Shown: positions 29,347 through 42,696 of the stretch, one piece after another
Layout of the letters: each line of letters begins with the position of its first letter
Position numbering within the stretch: position 1 is the first letter of the stretch
DNA from: Citrobacter amalonaticus
GTDB lineage: Bacteria > Pseudomonadota > Gammaproteobacteria > Enterobacterales > Enterobacteriaceae
Direction of reading: 5' to 3'
Length of the DNA stretch: 64,000 nt
NCBI GenBank assembly: GCA_028994555.1
Contig: JARDVN010000001.1
Span: 3,534,001-3,598,000 of the forward strand
The notes under the pieces: model-generated
The model's database searches: none
What the model saw: the letters and a program-made list of their open reading frames with translations, nothing else
What the model was told of the DNA's origin: nothing
Program-made: the position numbers and the translations under genes

Positions 29347-30862
29347 CTAATCCAGGCTGACGTGCTGCGCCATCACCCGTTTAAACAATGCCAGCCGGGC
29401 GCGCATAAACCGGTTTTCGACCTTAAATCCGGCAAACTTATTTAGTCCGATACGTAACAGCCGATCGCGCCCCTGAATACAGGCCGGCCAGCGCATGGGA
29501 CCATGAAGCACATCGCAGGTCCGACTGGCGTGACGGGCAAAATTGCCCCAGTAATCCGCAACATGGGAAGCGAAGGCGAGATCGTTTTCGTTCACGTAAT
29601 TTCGCGAAGGTTCAGCGAGCGTTAAGGTATTAAATACGTAAGGCACTTCGTTGCCATGCCAGGCGCCGTTGGCGTAGGTATGATGTTCCGATTCTGCAAC
29701 GTAATCGAACCAGTAGCGCCAGCAGGGTTCGCCGATCCGCTGTTGCGCCTGCATCACCACATAGCCCAATGCCGTAAACGCCATGTCCCGACACACCTGT
29801 CGACCCAGTTCCTCATCCCCCCTTCACGCCCGGATACAGCAGCTTAATCAGACCGAGCCCCAGTCGGCGTTCACGGCGCAGTTTCTGGATTTGCCCGGCC
29901 AGATCAACGCCGAAAACCGCCATCACGCTGGCTTCATCGCTGTTAGAACCAATCATGACGGGCATCGGGTGCTGTCTGGCGGCGAAAAAGATGTCCAGCA
30001 TTGGTTCCGGCAGTACCGCATCACCGGAGATCGGCGTTGGCGCAATTTTAAATGGCGCGCCCAGTGGCCAGAAGGCCTCAGCCGGAATGGCGCGTAGCTG
30101 TTCCGCCGTCGCATTCTGCAAGCCGAAGTGTTCAGCCAGCGCTACCCCGTTTTCCAGCGCGATTTCGCGAGGCGTGTCCGGCAACGTGTAGCCGCTCTGC
30201 ACAATCGCTTTATGAAACAGCCCTTTCCCACGTGGGGAGGCTAACAGCGAGAGTACGCTGCGCGCCCCTGCCGACTCACCAAACAGCGTCACGTTTTGCG
30301 GATCGCCGCCGAACGCAGCGACGTTTTCCTGTACCCAGCGCAGCGCCGCTATCTGGTCGAGCAAGGCAAAATTATTGAGAGCCTCGCCCTCTTCGTCTTC
30401 CAGCGCCGGATGAGCAAAAAAGCCGAGATGACCGAGGCGATAGTTGACGGTAACGACAACCACGCCACGCTTTGCCAGCGCAACGCCGTCATAAGGCGGC
30501 AGACTACCCGCGCCAATGGTGTAGCCGCCGCCGTGCAGCCAGACCATCACCGGAAGTCGCTGATGACGTTCCGCCGGGGACCAGACGTTGAGATAGAGAC
30601 AGTCTTCAGAAAATGCGCCGGGATCGCCGCCGCCCAACTCTTTGCAGTACTCAATGTCCTGCCAGCTGGCGCTGGAGAAGGTATTCGCGTCACGAATCCC
30701 GGACCAGGGAGTGACGGGCTGCGGCGCGCGCCAACGCCATTTCCCCGTCGGCGGCGAGGCGTAAGGAATACCGCGCCAGAGGTGGATGTCGTCCTGTACG
30801 ACACCCATTAGCTGTCCCTGTACGGTTTGAATCAGAGGAATACCAGGATTGATCATGTCCAT
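29347..30862 (-). CDS. Type B carboxylesterase, PnbA-like (one frame break)
   Basis: An alpha/beta-hydrolase of the carboxylesterase B family. The nucleophile elbow is FGESAGA (about residue 190), the oxyanion-hole motif is WLHGGGY near 108, and SEDCLYLNVW is near 87. C6 at 29817-29822 should be C5, joining GVKG to DEELGRQVCRDMAF and giving about 504 aa with HGNEVPYVF as the likely histidine region. No signal peptide, so cytoplasmic. It is similar to para-nitrobenzyl esterases; the natural ester is unknown. It is 39 bp downstream of ydcJ and may be co-transcribed with it. Confidence 0.9.
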
Positions 30863-30901
30863 ATTTACCCGTTAATCGCAGATCCCTACAGGATACCTGG
30901 A

Positions 30902-32245
30902 TTAAAGCAGGCCGCAACGCCGTTTGCTGCGTTCTTCCGCCTCCTGATACAGTACAAACTCGTCAAACACCGGACACCCCAGCGCCTGTTCAAAGGCCTC
31001 GCGACTGGCGTTACCGTGACTGCGCGCCTGAGTCTCATTGCCAAGATTCGACTGGAAAATCCCCGCCGCGCTGACCGGAAGGAAATCTTCATAAGTGATG
31101 GGCTGCGCCTGCACCCAACCGCGTTCAATGTGCGGTTGCGGATCGTCGCCGGGACGAATCGCGTTGCGGTGCGCTTCGCCTGTCGGGGTCAGACGATAGC
31201 GGAACCAGGCCAGCCCCTGCTGGCGTAACAGGAACTCGCTGTCCGGAAACGCGTTAAACACCTCTTGCAGATGCAGTTGGTGCGTCAGGTTATCTTTTCC
31301 GGTACCGGCGTTGCTGAGTAATTCATCGTACAACTGGCGTCCTTTTATCGTCAGCGCTACGCCGCGTTGTTCGATCTCGCCAAAGCGGGCCGTGTGCGTC
31401 CCCTGCATTTCGCCAGCAAACAGCACCGGTTCTTCCAGCGCTTTAAAGCTGGTCTGGCGTAACAGAATGGGCACGTCGCGGCGCGGCGGACCTTCGATAA
31501 GCACTTTCGGTTCAATGCCACATTCCGGCATCATCGACTGCACCCGGTCGATATCCAGCGTTCTGGGCGTCAGATGATTGATATGACAACCGGGGAAACA
31601 GACCACATCGGCAATCAGACGATGTTCATTATGCAGCGCGTGATAGGTTTGCTCATCCACGGTGGCATGACGATGCCAGCGGAAGGTTTCCAGCGCCTCT
31701 TTCACAAACTCGTGAGCCTGTGAGGCAGTAAACCCATTCTGGCTATCCCAGACGTCGAGCAGTTCACGACAGCGTGGGGTAAAAATATCGCGCTGCGCGA
31801 GGATCTCTGCCGCGCGCTGGCGCAACGAGGCGTTTTCAATCAATTCCAGGCGCAGTAAAGAGGTAAAAACGCGAAACGGATTTCGCGACAGCGAGGCATC
31901 GTCAATGGGGCGAAATGCCGTGGAGTGTACCGGCACGCCGGCCTGAGAGAGATCGTAGTAGCTGACCGGAAACATCCCCATGATCGCAAACATGCGCCGC
32001 AGCGTGGACAGCTCCTCCGCCGTACCGACGCGTATCGCGCCATGACGTTCTACGTTGAGGCGCGCCAGCTCATCCGCATTGGCCAGCTTTTCATGCAACG
32101 TGGGGTTGTTTTCGAGGACCGCCAGATTCACATCCGCCACAAGTTCCAGTAGCGTGCCGTACTGCGGAACTTCCTGCTGGTACATTGCTGACATTGCCTG
32201 CGAAAAGTGTTCCCGAATCTCATCTGCCGTGATGGTGTTCGCCAT
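30902..32245 (-). CDS. ydcJ: YdcJ, DUF1338/HglS-family dioxygenase-like protein
   Basis: A 447-aa protein (start ATG 32245 behind GGAGGC, matching E. coli MANTITADEI; the longer upstream frame is rejected). It belongs to the DUF1338 VOC-like family that includes HglS, the Fe(II) 2-oxoadipate dioxygenase/decarboxylase of D-lysine catabolism. Conserved histidines occur in CHINHLTPR and the THTARFGEIEQRG segment. The substrate of YdcJ itself is not established. It is divergent from pcaHG across 239 bp. Confidence 0.92.
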   Translation of the reverse strand: MANTITADEIREHFSQAMSAMYQQEVPQYGTLLELVADVNLAVLENNPTLHEKLANADELARLNVERHGAIRVGTAEELSTLRRMFAIMGMFPVSYYDLSQAGVPVHSTAFRPIDDASLSRNPFRVFTSLLRLELIENASLRQRAAEILAQRDIFTPRCRELLDVWDSQNGFTASQAHEFVKEALETFRWHRHATVDEQTYHALHNEHRLIADVVCFPGCHINHLTPRTLDIDRVQSMMPECGIEPKVLIEGPPRRDVPILLRQTSFKALEEPVLFAGEMQGTHTARFGEIEQRGVALTIKGRQLYDELLSNAGTGKDNLTHQLHLQEVFNAFPDSEFLLRQQGLAWFRYRLTPTGEAHRNAIRPGDDPQPHIERGWVQAQPITYEDFLPVSAAGIFQSNLGNETQARSHGNASREAFEQALGCPVFDEFVLYQEAEERSKRRCGLL

Positions 32246-32484
32246 AATGTCATGCCTCCAGTGAATGTTACCTGGAGTGTAGGAAAGACCATTCATTCTG
32301 GGGGGGAAGAATTTACAAAGTGTGATCTCACCTGGATTCACCCTATGTCCGCCGCTGTGATCTTGTATAGCGTCTGGTTATGCAATAAGCGGCATAAATT
32401 CACTTTTAATTAACAATACATTTACACAAACTACCTCCGGTGACCCTAAAACAATAAATCTCTTCCCTGTACCGGAGTTACGCT

Positions 32485-33837
<1,353 letters not shown>

Positions 33838-33885
33838 CGTCTGAGCAAGAGAATGGGCTGAATCTGTCAGCCCGTTCTGGCTGTT

Positions 33886-34788
33886 CTATTCCGGGATAGC
33901 AATATGAGTTTCCAGCCACGGCAGCATCTGTTTCTTACGACTCAACATTCCCTCCACCGTCACCGGTTGTCTCATCTCAGGCTGATACGGGCCTGCAAAC
34001 CAGAGCTGCGAATGGCCGGCGTTAATATCCGTTAACATCAGTACCACCAAATCCGCCCCGCTGCGGATTGCGTAATCAGCCATCTCCACACGCAGGGCGT
34101 CCAGCACATCGGCGACCTGATTTAACGCGTACAGTTCAATTTGCGCGACGCTCACCTGTTGCCCGTTAATGGTGAAACGCTTGATATCTTTTTGCAGTAG
34201 TTCACTGGCGCTCAGCCCTTCGACGCTGGTTTTCGCACTCAGCAAGTCAGCGCTGAATGCCGCCAAATCAACCCCGGCAAGCGGTGCCAGTTCTTCGACG
34301 GCCAGACGGTCATCCGCCGTGGTGGTGGGCGAACGCAGCGTGACAGTGTCACTCAATATTGCGCCCAACAGTAATAAAGCTTGCGCAGGCGTTATCTGTG
34401 CTCTGTTCTGGGGGCTCATCAGTTGCCACAACAACGTGGCGCTACTGCCCACCGGCTTTACCCATACTTCTGGCGGCAAACGGGTCACCAGCCCACCCAG
34501 GCGATGATGATCGATGATACCGACGATATTACTCGCCAGCAGGGTTTCTGGTCCCTGCGTCGGTTCGGTGAAATCCACCAGCCAGACGTCGAGGTCAGTC
34601 AGCGGCATCTCAAGCAACGCAGGCATGTCCAGGCCTGCACGCTCGAACAAAAATCGGGTTTCGCGATTGGGATTGCCCAGTCGCCAGGCTGTGGCCTGAA
34701 ATCCGCGCATGTTCAACCAACGAGCCGCCATGAAAGCCGTGCAAATGGCATCACTGTCAGGGTTAAGGTGACCAACGACATGGATCAT
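33886..34788 (-). CDS. ppaC: Family II manganese-dependent inorganic pyrophosphatase
   Basis: A 300-aa DHH-superfamily enzyme hydrolysing pyrophosphate. Diagnostic motifs are GHLNPDSDA near residue 6, DFTEP near 72, the DHH box IIDHHR near 92 and the C-terminal SRKKQ signature (about residue 284) specific to family II pyrophosphatases. Enterobacteria usually rely on the unrelated family I Ppa, so this is an accessory, probably acquired gene. It is divergent from ydcI. Confidence 0.88.
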   Translation of the reverse strand: MIHVVGHLNPDSDAICTAFMAARWLNMRGFQATAWRLGNPNRETRFLFERAGLDMPALLEMPLTDLDVWLVDFTEPTQGPETLLASNIVGIIDHHRLGGLVTRLPPEVWVKPVGSSATLLWQLMSPQNRAQITPAQALLLLGAILSDTVTLRSPTTTADDRLAVEELAPLAGVDLAAFSADLLSAKTSVEGLSASELLQKDIKRFTINGQQVSVAQIELYALNQVADVLDALRVEMADYAIRSGADLVVLMLTDINAGHSQLWFAGPYQPEMRQPVTVEGMLSRKKQMLPWLETHIAIPE

Positions 34789-34913
34789 TTTCGCCTCCGA
34801 AGAGAAAGTGCTGTTACTTAAATAAGTTAAATGTTAATAATATTTTGCAATCAAGTTATCAAAAACAAACAACTTTACTTGTCACCGGCATCGCTCTGTT
34901 CTTAACATCGCTT

Positions 34914-35837
34914 ATGGAAAAAAATAGTCTGTTCAGTCAGCGCATCCGATTGCGCCATCTTCATACATTTGTCGCTGTCGCTCAACAAGGAACCCTGGGG
35001 CGCGCAGCCGAAACCCTTAACCTCAGCCAGCCTGCGCTTTCCAAAACGCTTAACGAACTGGAACAACTGACCGGTACCCGCCTCTTCGAACGCGGTCGGC
35101 TTGGCGCGCAGTTAACGCTGCCCGGCGAGCAGTTCTTAACCCACGCGGTGAAGGTGCTTGATGCGCTCAACACCGCCGGACAGGCGCTGAATCGTAAAGA
35201 AGGTCTTAACAATGATGTGGTAAGGATAGGCGCCCTACCCACCGCCGCGCTGGGTATTTTGCCCTCGGTGATCGGTCCGTTTCATCAGCAGCAGAAGGAG
35301 ACCACGCTGCAGGTGGCGACAATGAACAACACTATGCTGCTGGCGGGGCTCAAATCCGGCGAGATCGACATTGGCATTGGCCGGATGTCCGATCCGGAAT
35401 TAATGAGCGGCCTCAATTATGAGCTGCTGTTTCTCGAGTCGTTAAAACTGGTCGTGCGCCCCAACCATCCATTATTGCAGGAAAATGTGACGCTGAGTCG
35501 GGTGATGGAGTGGCCCGTGGTGGTCTCGCCAAAAGGCACCGTACCGCGGCAAAATGCCGAGACGCTGTTGCAAAGCCAGGGCTGCAAGATGCCAACCGGC
35601 TGTATTGAAACGCTTTCTGCATCGCTGTCGCGCCAGTTAACCGTTGATTATGACTACGTCTGGTTTGTGCCGTCAGGCGCGGTAAAGGAAGATTTGCGCC
35701 AGGCCACACTGGTTTCCTTGCCCGTACCGACGCAGGGAGCAGGTGAACCGATCGGCATTCTGACTCGCGTGGATTCACCGCTCTCATCTGGCGCACAGAC
35801 CTTAATTGCCGCCATTCGTAAATCAATGCCGTTGTAG
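34914..35837 (+). CDS. ydcI: YdcI, LysR-family regulator
   Basis: A 307-aa LysR-type regulator. ATG 34914 (MEKNSLFSQRIRLRHLHTFV) matches E. coli and Salmonella YdcI. The winged HTH is at about residues 12-70 (QGTLGRAAETLNLSQPALSK), followed by the periplasmic-binding-protein-like effector domain. YdcI is linked to acid-stress and growth regulation in Salmonella. The frame is intact. Confidence 0.93.
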   Translation: MEKNSLFSQRIRLRHLHTFVAVAQQGTLGRAAETLNLSQPALSKTLNELEQLTGTRLFERGRLGAQLTLPGEQFLTHAVKVLDALNTAGQALNRKEGLNNDVVRIGALPTAALGILPSVIGPFHQQQKETTLQVATMNNTMLLAGLKSGEIDIGIGRMSDPELMSGLNYELLFLESLKLVVRPNHPLLQENVTLSRVMEWPVVVSPKGTVPRQNAETLLQSQGCKMPTGCIETLSASLSRQLTVDYDYVWFVPSGAVKEDLRQATLVSLPVPTQGAGEPIGILTRVDSPLSSGAQTLIAAIRKSMPL

Positions 35838-35851
35838 TCTGGTTGTGGGGT

Positions 35852-35879
35852 GGATGAGGCGATTTTGCGCCTCATCCGG
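35852..35879. terminator. Hairpin between ydcI and trg
   Basis: GGATGAGGC pairs with GCCTCATCC (35852-35860 and 35870-35878) in the gap between convergent ydcI and trg. The GCCTCATCCGG form also resembles a REP half unit. Confidence 0.65.
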
Positions 35880-35887
35880 TAATGGCA

Positions 35888-37577
35888 TCAGAACGTTTCC
35901 CAGTTATCCCCGTGATCGGTAACCGGCTGTGTTAATGGCTGAACGGGCGTGTGGGTTGTCAGCACGCGCTTATCCGCGCGTCCGCCCTGCAAGCGAAATG
36001 TGCCTACGGCCTGTGTCAGACGTGCTGCCTGCTCTTCCAGTGACGCAGCCGCCGCCGAGGCCTCTTCCACCAGCGAAGCGTTCTGCTGAGTTACTTTATC
36101 CATCTCAGAGATAGCCTGGCTGACCTGCACAATTCCCCGGCTCTGTTCGTCCGACGCCGCGGCGATTTCCAGCATGATATCGGTGACGCGCTTAACCGCC
36201 TCCACGATGTCGGTCATCGTGTTCCCGGCCGCGACCACTTCACCGGAACCCTGATCGATGAGACGGACGGATTCGCTGATCAGCCCTTCAATCTCTTTCG
36301 CCGCCTGGGCGCTGCGGCTGGCCAGCGTGCGGACTTCGCTGGCGACCACGGCGAATCCACGCCCTTGCTCACCGGCTCGTGCGGCCTCTACTGCAGCGTT
36401 CAGCGCTAGAATATTGGTCTGGAAGGCAATACTGTTAATGACCGCAGTGATCTCAGAAATTTTCTTCGAACTGGTCGAAATATTGCCCATCGTCTGGACC
36501 ACGCCGGAAACCATCTGCCCGCCACGACTGGCTTTGCCGGACGCGTCTTCCGCCAGTTTGCTGGCGTGGTGTGCGTTATCGGCGTTTTGCTTCACCGTCG
36601 CGGTCAACTCTTCCATGCTGGCTGCCGTCTGTTCGATCGCCGCCGCCTGCTCTTCGGTGCGTGAAGAGAGATCGGTATTGCCCGCCGAGATTTCGCTGGT
36701 ACCGCGATAAATCTCTTCAGCGCCCTGACGCACCGATCCGACCGTTTGCACCAGCGAACGCTGCATCTGTTGCAGGTGACGACTCAGACGCCCAATCTCG
36801 CTACGCCCGGTAGGTTCATCCTGCATGGTGAGATCACCGGCGGCAATTTGCTCAATACGCTGCGCGGCATGCTGCAGCGGTTGAATAACGGTGCGACGCA
36901 GAACAATAAACGTCATCAGCGTCAGCACCAGTGCCAGACCAAAGGCACCAATCATGAATATCACCCCCCAGTTGCGTGCGCTGATGTGCCTGTTCGCTTA
37001 ACTGGTTCGCCCGCGCCATGCGCAGTTCAATCGCCTTTAACAGGACCTTGTTGTAACTGTCGTCCAGGGGTCTTGCCTGTTCACTTTCATGATTGATGAT
37101 CGCTTCAAACATGCCGTTTCTGGCGTACTTGAGCATCGGTTGCATTCCTGCAATGTAGGCCTTAAAACTGCGCTCCAGCTCGCCATCCAGCGCCTCATCC
37201 GCAGGGGTTTTCACCTTGCGCGCCATGTAAATGGTAAACCCTTCCTCAGACTGCTTGATGCGCTTTTCCGCTGCGGCAATGTTTGCCTTCATGTCATCCA
37301 TTTCAGCAATTCGGCTCGCCGCGCCGGCATGAATCATGTTGATTCTCGCCGTACGCAGATGGTTCGAACTGTTTGATAATCCCATGCGCACCTGAATCTC
37401 ATCCGTCACGTCCCGCTGATCGCGGTCAGCCTGCATGAGAAAGTAGCCCGCCAGACCTGAGCTCAATGCGAACAGTAAAAGGATGCCACCGAGAATGGAG
37501 GAAAACAGCGGAACCAGCCTGATGTGATGCAAAAAGCCCAGCTTATGCGGTGCCTGCATCGATGATGTGTTGTCCAT
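35888..37577 (-). CDS. trg: Methyl-accepting chemotaxis protein Trg (one frame break)
   Basis: The ribose/galactose chemoreceptor. [19 protein letters not shown] begins the first membrane helix, then a periplasmic four-helix sensor, a second helix, a HAMP domain and the cytoplasmic signalling region with [20 protein letters not shown]6 at 36964-36969 should be C5 ([14 protein letters not shown]), giving 562 aa. The C-terminus ends DNWETF, resembling the NWETF receptor pentapeptide that tethers CheR/CheB, which E. coli Trg lacks. Confidence 0.93.
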
Positions 37578-37700
37578 GACCGTCGACTCTCTTGTAGGAT
37601 TAGTGCGTGATACGCGCCCGTTAGATAGTCATCGGCATTCCGCGACGTTTACTTACCGGGAAAAGCGCCGATTTCGTCACAGTTTGACAACATTTATGTT

Positions 37701-37737
37701 AAAAAAAGGAAAGCGCCAGCAGTGAGTTCCGCTGGCG
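37701..37737 (-). terminator. Rho-independent terminator of frmRA
   Basis: On the minus strand a stem CGCCAGC/GCTGGCG (37714-37737) follows the frmA stop and is succeeded by CTTTCC and a T7 tract (37701-37707), a canonical intrinsic terminator. Confidence 0.85.
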
Positions 37738-37743
37738 AATGAA

Positions 37744-39172
<1,429 letters not shown>

Positions 39173-39183
39173 ACGCCCTCCTT

Positions 39184-39208
39184 GATACTATAGGGGGGGT
39201 ATACTATC
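39184..39208. promoter_or_regulatory. FrmR operator
   Basis: GATACTATA, a G7 run and TATACTATC form an inverted repeat of A/T arms around a G tract, the operator form used by RcnR/FrmR-type repressors. It lies 12 bp upstream of the frmR start codon. The usual central tract is six G; the seventh may be another over-call. Confidence 0.8.
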
Positions 39209-39485
39209 ACCTTTTTAAATAATTGTGAAATAATTGCTTTGTTAAATAGCAACAAATTACTTTTGCCTCACTAACGCACAACCTGGTACTGAACTCACAC
39301 AAAAACATTAACATTTTTTATATTTCATGATGAGTGTAAAGTTTTATCTAGCTAAGCAAACATTATGCTGCTGTTTACACTACGTTGAAATTATCAACGT
39401 AGAATTGCTGTGCGTTATCAATACCTTCTCACATCTTAATATTAACATTCCATTTATAAATAATAATCTACCGGATCTGCTATTA
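39209..39485. other. AT-rich upstream region of the autotransporter
   Basis: About 280 bp of AT-rich sequence between the FrmR operator and the autotransporter start. An open frame extends upstream from 39327 in frame with the gene, but it has no signal-peptide logic. No clear promoter hexamers stand out; A/T tracts would suit H-NS silencing. Confidence 0.4.
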
Positions 39486-41889
39486 ATGAGTAATCAGTTA
39501 ATAAGACTACACTGTTTTACCGCCTTCTTTTTAATTACGCCCGCCGTTGCTACAGAATGGGACTATGAGGATATTTCGCTGGATGGCGATACAATAGAAC
39601 TAAGAAATAATGAGCACGCGAATAATATCAGCGCCAGTAACAATAGCAAAATATATCTTTATAACAGCGCGGAAACGTATAATACAATATTGGAGGGCCG
39701 CAGTACTGAGTATGTTAATGATAGCGCACGGACCTATAACACAATTGTTCACGGTAACGGAGCAAGGCAATATGGCTATGGAAATGCTCAACTCAACAAC
39801 ACAATACTAAACGAGGGTGGGCAGCAGTGGCTAAATGGGAACGCACTCGCGGTTGGTACTGAGATCAACGCGGGTTCATCGCAGTATTTAAGTGATAATT
39901 CCCAAACACGCAATGTGGTGATTAATAACGGCTCTCAGTATATTTCAGGTCATGGTGCGTCATCCGAAGGAACGATTCTCAATGGGAATTCATTACAGCA
40001 ACTTACCGGTGGAACCGCGAATAACACCATATTAAATGGCAGTAGCTCACAAACACTGCAGTTCCAGTCTTATGCACCGGGTAAGGTTACCCATACCGTT
40101 CTTAATGATGAAAGCGTTCAATATGTTTTTTTTGAGCACTCTTCTGCAATTGGCACAATATTGAACGATAACTCTCGTCAGTATGTCTATTTTGGCTCTC
40201 AGGTATATGATACACATATTAACGGAGGTCATCAGATTGTTTACACAGACGGATATGCCGACAACACCATTATTGATGATGGCATTCAGTCTGTCGTAAA
40301 GGGGGCGGTGATAAACGATACGACATTATACGGTGGTTATACCTATCTTTATGAGGGTGCCCGTTCGACGGGTTATATGAATGTTTCGGATTCTGGTCAC
40401 GTTTATATGGACCACGGTGCTTACGCTGAAAATATCAGACTAGAACAGGCTTCGTTATTTTTGACCGATATTGGTGAGCAATCCCCTGACTCAATGCCTG
40501 CCCGAATCGATAATCTCGACATGCATGACGCTGTGGTCTCTTTTTTTACGTGACAGTGAGGGCGAATATACACCCTTAGATATTGGTCGGTTGTCTGGAA
40601 CAGGATTATTTCTCTTTAACACATCGCTTGCCGAGCGTAATGCGAATTTTGTGACGATCGAACAAGGTTCCGGGCAGTTCGGGATTGTTGTAGCCGACTC
40701 AGGAAAAGAAATTGCCGTTCACGATAATCTGACGGTAAATCTCATTCATGACCAGTCCGGAGATATTGACTTCTCTATGGCTACGCCAAAGGGTCAACGT
40801 ACGCAAAGCATTGATGGCGGTACTTTCATGTACACCCTCTACAACGCGAAGGATAAAGATGGTTTATATGGCGGAAATGTCTGGTATCTGGGGGGCCATG
40901 ACTGAAGATCACGGGGATGGGGATAATGGTAACGGCGGTGATAACGGTAATGGTGGACAACATGTTACCACACCTGCAACTGATGCCATTCTTAGCATGG
41001 CCACAGCAGGCCTGAACGTGATGCGTTCAGAGATGGATAGCCTACGAGCGTACCGTAATAGCCAACCTTCCGCATTGCATCAACATCGTGAAGGCCATGT
41101 CTGGGGTCATTATCTGGGTAAAAAAAAGCGCCACACAGACCCGCAATGGTGCAGCGTATAAATTGTACCAGAATGGCTTTGAGCTCGGAGGTGATAAAAC
41201 AACGACCTTTGACAGTGGATATCTGGTTACCGGTACTTTCTTCATACTTTCCGATAACAGGGTTCACCATGCCCGTGGGGGCAAAAGTAAACTGAACAGC
41301 TACGGACTGGGAACCTATGCCACCTGGTATGATAACCGGGGTTTCTATGTTGATGGTGTTGCCAGGGTAAACCGCCTGAACAGCCAGTTACAAGCGCGAA
41401 TGAGCAACGGTGAAAGCACCTCTGGTCGCTGGCATCAGTACGGTATCAGCAGCGCGCTGGAAACCGGGTATACCGTAAAACTCTCAGAGTCATTCTATGT
41501 TGAACCGTTTGCAAGAATGACTGGAACACAGATCAATGATGCCAGTGTGAAGCTAAGCAATGGAATGCAGGCGAAAACCGGTAAGGCTCGCTCCCTGACC
41601 GCTGAAGCGGGGGGCGCGTATCGGAGCATCATATAGACTTGGTTCGGCTGAGGTGTCGCCTTATCTGCGTGCTGGCGTAGAGCAGGAGTTTGCCCAATCA
41701 AACGAAACCACGATCAATAAGCGTTACCGATTTGATAACAACCTCAATGGCACGTCCGGAAAGTATGCTGCCGGGTTGTCAGTCCTTCTGGCTCAAGACA
41801 CGACGCTTTATGGAGAAATGAACTACCGCCAGGGAAGCCATATTGAAGATCCTGTCCAGGGCACTTTAGGGTTGCGTATCGGCTTCTGA
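39486..41889 (+). CDS. AIDA-I/Ag43-like type Va autotransporter adhesin (four frame breaks)
   Basis: Four tracts are one base long: T7 40541-40547, G6 40890-40895, A8 41120-41127 and G6 41609-41614. Corrected, the frame is 799 aa. It has a signal peptide (LHCFTAFFLITPAVA), a passenger of about 19-residue AIDA-type repeats (forms of TILNGNSxQxL, NNTIL, GGTA), a Gly/Asn/Asp-rich linker (DGDNGNGGDNGNGG) and a C-terminal beta-barrel from about residue 540 ending LGLRIGF. Codon and base composition are AT-richer than its neighbours, suggesting transfer. Likely a surface adhesin or aggregation factor. The ATG at 39486 is chosen because it starts the signal peptide. Confidence 0.85.
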
Positions 41890-41944
41890 CAAAAAACGCA
41901 AACCAACCGCTCTCCTGTGCCCCAGAGTCTGAATTGCAATAGCC

Positions 41945-41965
41945 GCGCGGGGACGCTCCCCGCGC
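41945..41965. terminator. Strong hairpin between autotransporter and cybB
   Basis: A perfect 9-bp GC-rich stem (GCGCGGGGA) with loop CGC separates the convergent genes. No U tract follows on either side. Confidence 0.6.
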
Positions 41966-41970
41966 TGACA

Positions 41971-42508
41971 TTAATTCCCCTGACGCTTGCGCGGCATCAT
42001 GCGCAGCAGCGTATTATCCTTCCAGAAATAGTGGTGCATCAGCGCGGCAGCGGCGTGCAGCGCAATGACGAAGTAGCCGAGATTGGCCAGCGTGATGTGC
42101 CAGGATTTCAGCGTATCCACCAGGTCAAAATTGCCTTCTGTCGCATACGGCATCACCAGTCCAAAGGCCATCCACGGATTCCCGCGGTTGTACATCATCA
42201 CCATGCCGATCACGGGTAGCGCGATGAACAACAGGTAAATCACCAGGTGCCCCAGATGCGCCAGTCCGGTCATCATCGGTTTCGGTTTTGGCACAATGGG
42301 CGGCGAAGGCACTTTCAGTCTGATCAGCAGACGCGCCACCATCAGCACCAGAATCGCGATCCCGCAAGAAACATGAATCATATTAATGAGGGGGGCGATC
42401 GCTGCGTGGAAAAAAGCCCCGAAATTCCATTGCGCAGTAGGCCACAATCACCAGTAAAAAAACCAGCCAGTGGATGCCAATCTGCAGGCTTGAATACTTA
42501 TTGCCCAT
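41971..42508 (-). CDS. cybB: Cytochrome b561 CybB (one frame break)
   Basis: A four-helix di-haem b561 membrane protein that oxidises quinol and passes electrons to superoxide in E. coli. From ATG 42508 it reads MGNKYSSLQIGIHWLVFLLV; G6 at 42390-42395 should be G5, giving FFPRSDRPLINMIHVSCG and 178 aa. Haem-ligand histidines lie in GIHWLV, MIHVSC, ALHAAA and MHHYFW. Confidence 0.93.
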
Positions 42509-42696
42509 AACACGTCCTGAGTAAAAACAGTAAAGCGACAACATAGCGAGCTTTTGTTAAAAATTCATTAATTTTTCTTCACTGCTTATCAGTAAGTTAG
42601 GCTTAACGGCAATAAGTGCGATTGCTCCCCCCCGCCATCCTGGACTATGCCTGGAAGGGAAAAAGAGTGTCCGCTATAACCTCACAGGAGTTAATC

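Noticed and set aside
39327..39485. Upstream N-terminal extension of the autotransporter
   Set aside because: The extension is in frame but has no signal peptide; the ATG at 39486 starts a normal Sec signal.
39486..41889. Phase variation of the autotransporter by homopolymer slippage
   Set aside because: The same one-base excess occurs in hrpA, nifJ, rlhA and many other genes, so four tracts in the adhesin are not special evidence for contingency loci.
42509..42696. hokB/sokB toxin-antitoxin near cybB
   Set aside because: E. coli has hokB by cybB, but I found no Hok-like peptide or matching antisense RNA here or between trg and cybB.
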